Assembly (NCBI GenBank): GCA_028335825.1 | Contig: JAIOKI010000011.1 | Coordinates: 188,501-252,500, forward strand | From: Nosema muscidifuracis | Taxonomy: Eukaryota; Microsporidia; Nosematidae | Length of the DNA: 64,000 nt | Reading direction: 5' to 3' | In this document: positions 61,101 through 64,000 of the stretch, piece by piece | Layout: each line of letters opens with the position of its first letter | How positions within the stretch are numbered: the first letter of the stretch is position 1 | The notes under the pieces: generated by a model | Seen by the model: only the letters and a program-made list of their open reading frames with translations | The model's database searches: none | What the model was told of the DNA's origin: nothing | Program-made: the position numbers and the translations under genes

Positions 61101-61908
61101 TGATAACTAGTATCTTTGTCCATCCTGTACTTGTTTTGAATTCAACAACCGTTTGTAGGATGTTGTCATCATTACCTTTTTTAGAACATCTCACTGCTCC
61201 ACTTTTTCTTACCAAGGTCATTAAACCTGGTTTATTTTTACCTATGGCAGGTGTTTCCACTACCATATACTTTTCTAGTCTTCCAATAAAAGTGGATTTC
61301 TTCCATGTTTCTTGTAGACATAAAATTGATGGTTTCTCTACTTTCAAAAGGATCTCTAAGTCTTCCTTCTTCCCATAAAGATGATTTATATTAAGACTAC
61401 AAAGCTTAACTTTGTCAAGAGTCTTTAACTTTTGTACCTGCTTAAACTTAGCTGGTTTTTCTTTTAACACATTAATGTTTAACTGCTTTAATGCATTAAT
61501 AAAGTTGTCTTTTTGTACTTTCTTTACAGCAAAGAAAGTAAATGTTGTATCACGTCTGCGATGTCTTTTACTACCTACAATACAGTTATCTAAAACTGGA
61601 TTAACTCTTGTAAGTTTCTTTTGTAACTCTGGAATCTTAATATGGCTTGCCAAGGCCTTTACTAAGCAGAGCTTCTTTTGTAAGCTGTTAAGCTTGATCT
61701 TTTTTCTTAAATTAAACATTACATTATAATTTAAAGATTTTACTCCGAGGGATCTCGAATGACATTTACTTTTGATTTTAATAAGTTTGTAACTTAAATC
61801 AATACAAATACTTTTGTTGCTTCTAAGAAGCTTAAATAAAGAAGTTTTTTGATTCCTTAGAGTGAATCGTAATAAATCAATATTTAGAATTTTATTTTCA
61901 GGGACCAT
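58198..61908 (-). CDS. LINE ORF2, copy 3
   Basis: 1236 aa, intact; protein appears identical to that of copy 1. Endonuclease, RT and CCHC motifs all present. Because ORF1 of this copy lacks its start, ORF2 expression here would need another promoter or the upstream copy. Confidence 0.95.
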   Translation of the reverse strand: MVPENKILNIDLLRFTLRNQKTSLFKLLRSNKSICIDLSYKLIKIKSKCHSRSLGVKSLNYNVMFNLRKKIKLNSLQKKLCLVKALASHIKIPELQKKLTRVNPVLDNCIVGSKRHRRRDTTFTFFAVKKVQKDNFINALKQLNINVLKEKPAKFKQVQKLKTLDKVKLCSLNINHLYGKKEDLEILLKVEKPSILCLQETWKKSTFIGRLEKYMVVETPAIGKNKPGLMTLVRKSGAVRCSKKGNDDNILQTVVEFKTSTGWTKILVINVYVPQDRELKQLTLIKLINLLNIEKNKRCYKEIIVMGDMNCKDSTLKQKLVAGGLNPLINYNRVSGTRILSNGKVSKRRIDTIFRVLKQDSEKVTISQRWAVGDHLLLRRYITLPSPVVETSFTYNRKKMQDPLIEEKLSQLLNRKLFTIEELPRVLKEVCTTEKVYDKVKVRKGLPIKWKHINVYKRFRLATKQVLKQWNDVNAFRYLTLKKEVEETRVKVRRERANLWAFNGINLYKSNRSRDFWKWLKGMSNTSVRLDNVCLQDEEGIAHNEQQKKLEIANKFYAKLATSTVDSDSIYNKSLLKEPPDDVTMEELIKATNNCGNNKAAGPDEIPTELYKVLLRPSLVDKKLPSFLVDEINKFITGASPPVYWSAADMVCLHKKGDETDINNYRGIALINTISKIYLKIINDRLTQFVDTNNILSPYQAGFRAGEECMNQVATLLEVVKRREFRSLKTYLCFIDFEKAYDNVSHELLFNKLQKYCIPEYLINTLKDIYGNTQMRIRIGGDTSSGYSYRKGVRQGCPCSPMLFNLFINDIFDDMTKVIVPRSTIAIPGLMFADDIVVFGDSKNDLELKIQQISKWAVDNQMKVNCNKSGILVWNTNTSYESEDISIDIDFGKICEVTEYRYLGVLIKKSTLEDHLVKDGAFRGKKALEALKPKLLNKSICIPFKGILIKNVLVPALMYGSELWGMSSTRSGRISRILRKAVRMIFWTKIVPLDRIMDEFCINRIQIQAALNRFRALRKWKHNKTIISEFVEQVPRAKKTTWSSRTRRWCKRYVGHDYESIDYKVAKQRIIEVLKGRRSYNTTIASSLAAQYGIFESQLKYILTQINKRQIRNYTKIRCNLIRWSSALANALRIPQYYREHCFLCEGEQENLEHFLLDCPSLSETRSLYENKITELNSLTLTKVERVKMIIGNINDIKTSPTGRKALLVRVEFLDKMIVQRYIIVQQKSRLHVSSE

Positions 61909-63590
61909 TAGCCTCCAGAATATCTTTTATAGCTTCATCATCTAAAGCAAACTTTTTTAACATACTTGTCTCCAAATTATTAAGACATCGTACTATAACT
62001 TTTATAGACTTTTGCAGAGGAACAAAAGACTTCCAGCTTTTTTTAATAACAGCAAGATCTGCTACTATTTTATCTTTATTATGAGACAAGAACTGTCTCA
62101 AAGCATTTGGCTCAGACAGGCATCTGACTCCCTCGGCAATTCTACAAAGACTGTCTGCCACTCTCAAAACAGCTTCATATCTTACTAAAAGGATTGTCTT
62201 CCCACTGATATCTTTTATGTAAGGAATATCTGATTCCTTAACACCTAGTATCTTAGCCCAGACAGCTAAATTTTTATGGCCCTCCCCTGATGGTATACCA
62301 TCCATTGTAACCAGCCGATACTTATTTTCGGCTGGTTTCTTCCCCTCAAGCATGATTTTGAGGAGTTCTTCTCTAGACAGCTTATCTGTCCATTTTTCTC
62401 CAGTATTCTTCTTTACTGGCTTTTTGTCTCTATTGTCCTTCATTTTAGGGGCAATAAAATTTTTTATTTCAACTTTTTTATGAGCTGAGTCTTCTCTAAG
62501 TCTCCTTAAGAGATTTTTCTTTTGTTTGTGTGATACCACACTTCCCTTAGTGGTTTTACTGGGAACTTTTAGAACATCCTTCGGCTTGCCAACCTTAGGG
62601 TAGTTTTTATTTGTGAAGCGTTTCGACTTCTCCCTTTTGTTGAGTACAACATTTTTCTTAGTCTCTTGCAAGTTATGCAACTTAGAAAATTGTTCCTCTT
62701 TTATTGTTTCCACAAAGGACTCTACAGACTCAATTAAGATGTCAGTCGCTTTGTGGTCTACTATCATAGGCCCTTGGAGGCCTTCTTTTGTGATAACATC
62801 TAGATTACACATATTGGCATCTAGATGTATATTATCTTTTATGGAGTGTTTCGGCTCCTTTTCTTTTTTTACATCCTCTGATAGCCTCAGAGGGTAGTTA
62901 CTTTTATCAAGGCGTTTCGACCTCTGTTGTCTTTTAGGATCCCCTAGATAAGCTAAGGGATAACTCTTATCATTAGAGTCATCAGATGACTCTTCACTGT
63001 TGTTAATGTTACGAATCCAATCAGGCATTAGTGAGGTATACCTGTTGTCATCGATAACTTCCATTTTATCAGCCAATAGACTATCTTTTTTGATCACTAC
63101 TGATCTTCCGTAGCTGGCTACGACCTTTGTCCATCCTTCTTCAGATGTTCTCTTTAAAAGAATGGGACTCTTTGGTTTCCTGCCTTTGCAAGAGGCTTTT
63201 GCTACCTTGGAAAGGAAGACTGATAGTGCAGAGGACTTGGGCGATCCAATGCTTGTTATTTGAGATGGCATGGTGACCTTACCATCCTCTTTTACAATCG
63301 AGTTATCCGGATGAGGAGTTCGATCTTTGTCTTTTATTGCAGTTTCCTGCTTCACTTCATTCATTGATTCAGCGTTTACTTTATTGACATCATCATAATT
63401 GACACGGTTGATGAGATCATTCACTTGTTTTTGAAGTAATTCATACTTCTTCTTTTGTGTACTCAGTTCACGTTGACACGACTTAACATGTGCATCTTGG
63501 AGCTTAATCAAGTCTATCAGACTTAATGAGTATCTAGAGATGTTGTAAATATCTCTGTTCTTTTCTTTATCAATATGATAAAAATTTTTA
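61898..63590 (-). pseudogene. LINE ORF1, copy 3, lacking the N-terminal ~71 codons
   Basis: Frame is open from the truncation point to the normal stop (about 563 codons), keeping part of the coiled coil, the basic middle and the C-terminal domain. No natural start codon; the first in-frame ATG lies well inside the protein. Matches copy 1 over its whole length. Confidence 0.9.
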
Positions 63591-64000
63591 AGTAAAAACT
63601 TCTACATCCAATATTTGGTGACACACACCAGCATACCATAAAGGCCGTGCTTGTAGGAAGATTGGGAACCCCTTAGGATTAGTTAAAATCCATCAGTCAT
63701 AATGACTGAGACCTGCGTTCAGCAGGATTTTGGGTTATCGCCTGGTTCAATACACCATTTAAGAACACAACTCAGTTCAGCGGAATGCTACGGCATAATA
63801 TGCAGCTTTGAGCCAAACCCCTCCCAGGTCAGAATTTAATTCTTTTGTTGCTAATAAATTAGCTACTTTTGTATCAGATTTTATTCTGATGAGACATGAA
63901 GTCTACACTTTTGTTGTACAATGATATATCTTTGTACAATCATTTTATCAAGAAATTCTACTCTTGCAAGTAGAGCTTTTCTTCCTGTTGGTGAAGTTTT
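63591..64000 (-). mobile_element. LINE copy 4, partial (continues beyond window)
   Basis: 3' UTR and last 39 codons of ORF2 (63881-64000; ends KCRLHVSSE, where others have KSRLHVSSE). It lacks the terminal ~60 bases of the 3' UTR and the tail. About ten base changes in 410 relative to copy 1, so it is the oldest copy here. The hairpins at the 3' UTR are conserved. Confidence 0.92.

Larger units (their letters stand above)
57847..63590 (-). mobile_element. LINE copy 3, 5'-truncated
   Basis: Same orientation. It is missing the first ~215 bases of ORF1; at 63590 it is joined to the 3' UTR of copy 4. I found no difference from copy 1 in ORF2 or in the shared part of ORF1, apart from tail length. 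Confidence 0.93.

Overview
The window looks like nuclear DNA of a microsporidian, an intracellular fungal-related parasite. Host DNA is extremely AT-rich. Nearly every gene is intron-free and short for its family. Most start codons follow a C-run (CCC, usually 0-10 nt upstream), which is the known microsporidian start-site signal. The one spliceosomal intron I can support is a 27-nt intron right after the ATG of a ribosomal protein gene (eS27), a typical microsporidian arrangement. Species cannot be fixed from sequence alone; long gaps, private minisatellites and LINEs fit the larger, AT-rich microsporidian genomes.

Positions 1-26.8 kb are housekeeping genes on both strands: a ubiquitin protease (cut by the window edge), SmF, CCT8, eS27, the Mtr4 exosome helicase, SMC1, a Sec66-like translocon subunit, a homeodomain protein, SRP54, uL10/P0, a WD40 protein, a class II myosin heavy chain and TAF12. 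tRNA-Pro(UGG) and tRNA-Leu(AAG) also lie here. Several hypothetical proteins are interspersed. Most spacers carry their own unrelated short tandem repeat.

Positions 26.8-39.3 kb are gene-poor. They hold two divergently oriented copies of a membrane protein with three N-terminal helices. The first ~270 residues are nearly identical, but the low-complexity tails have diverged completely. The copies form the arms of an inverted duplication around a 5 kb spacer without genes, with an imperfect palindrome near its middle.

Positions 39.3-43.4 kb return to compact genes: tRNA-Ile(UAU) with a 30-nt intron, eL29, a probable Pol I subunit A49, and small hypothetical and tail-anchored proteins.

Positions 43.4-64 kb are a topoisomerase III gene and a cluster of one LINE family. 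A full-length LINE sits inside TOP3, flanked by an 18-bp target duplication. A second full copy begins ~80 bp upstream of the TOP3 start. A third, 5'-truncated copy and a fourth cut by the window end follow head to tail, with two ~65-bp 3'-end fragments between. Each complete copy has ORF1 (635 aa) and ORF2 (1236 aa; AP endonuclease, reverse transcriptase, CCHC) overlapping by 11 nt. The copies are almost identical, so the family has moved recently. The element starts exactly at the ORF1 ATG and ends in a T-rich tail; inside TOP3, its ORF1 is in frame with the upstream host exon.
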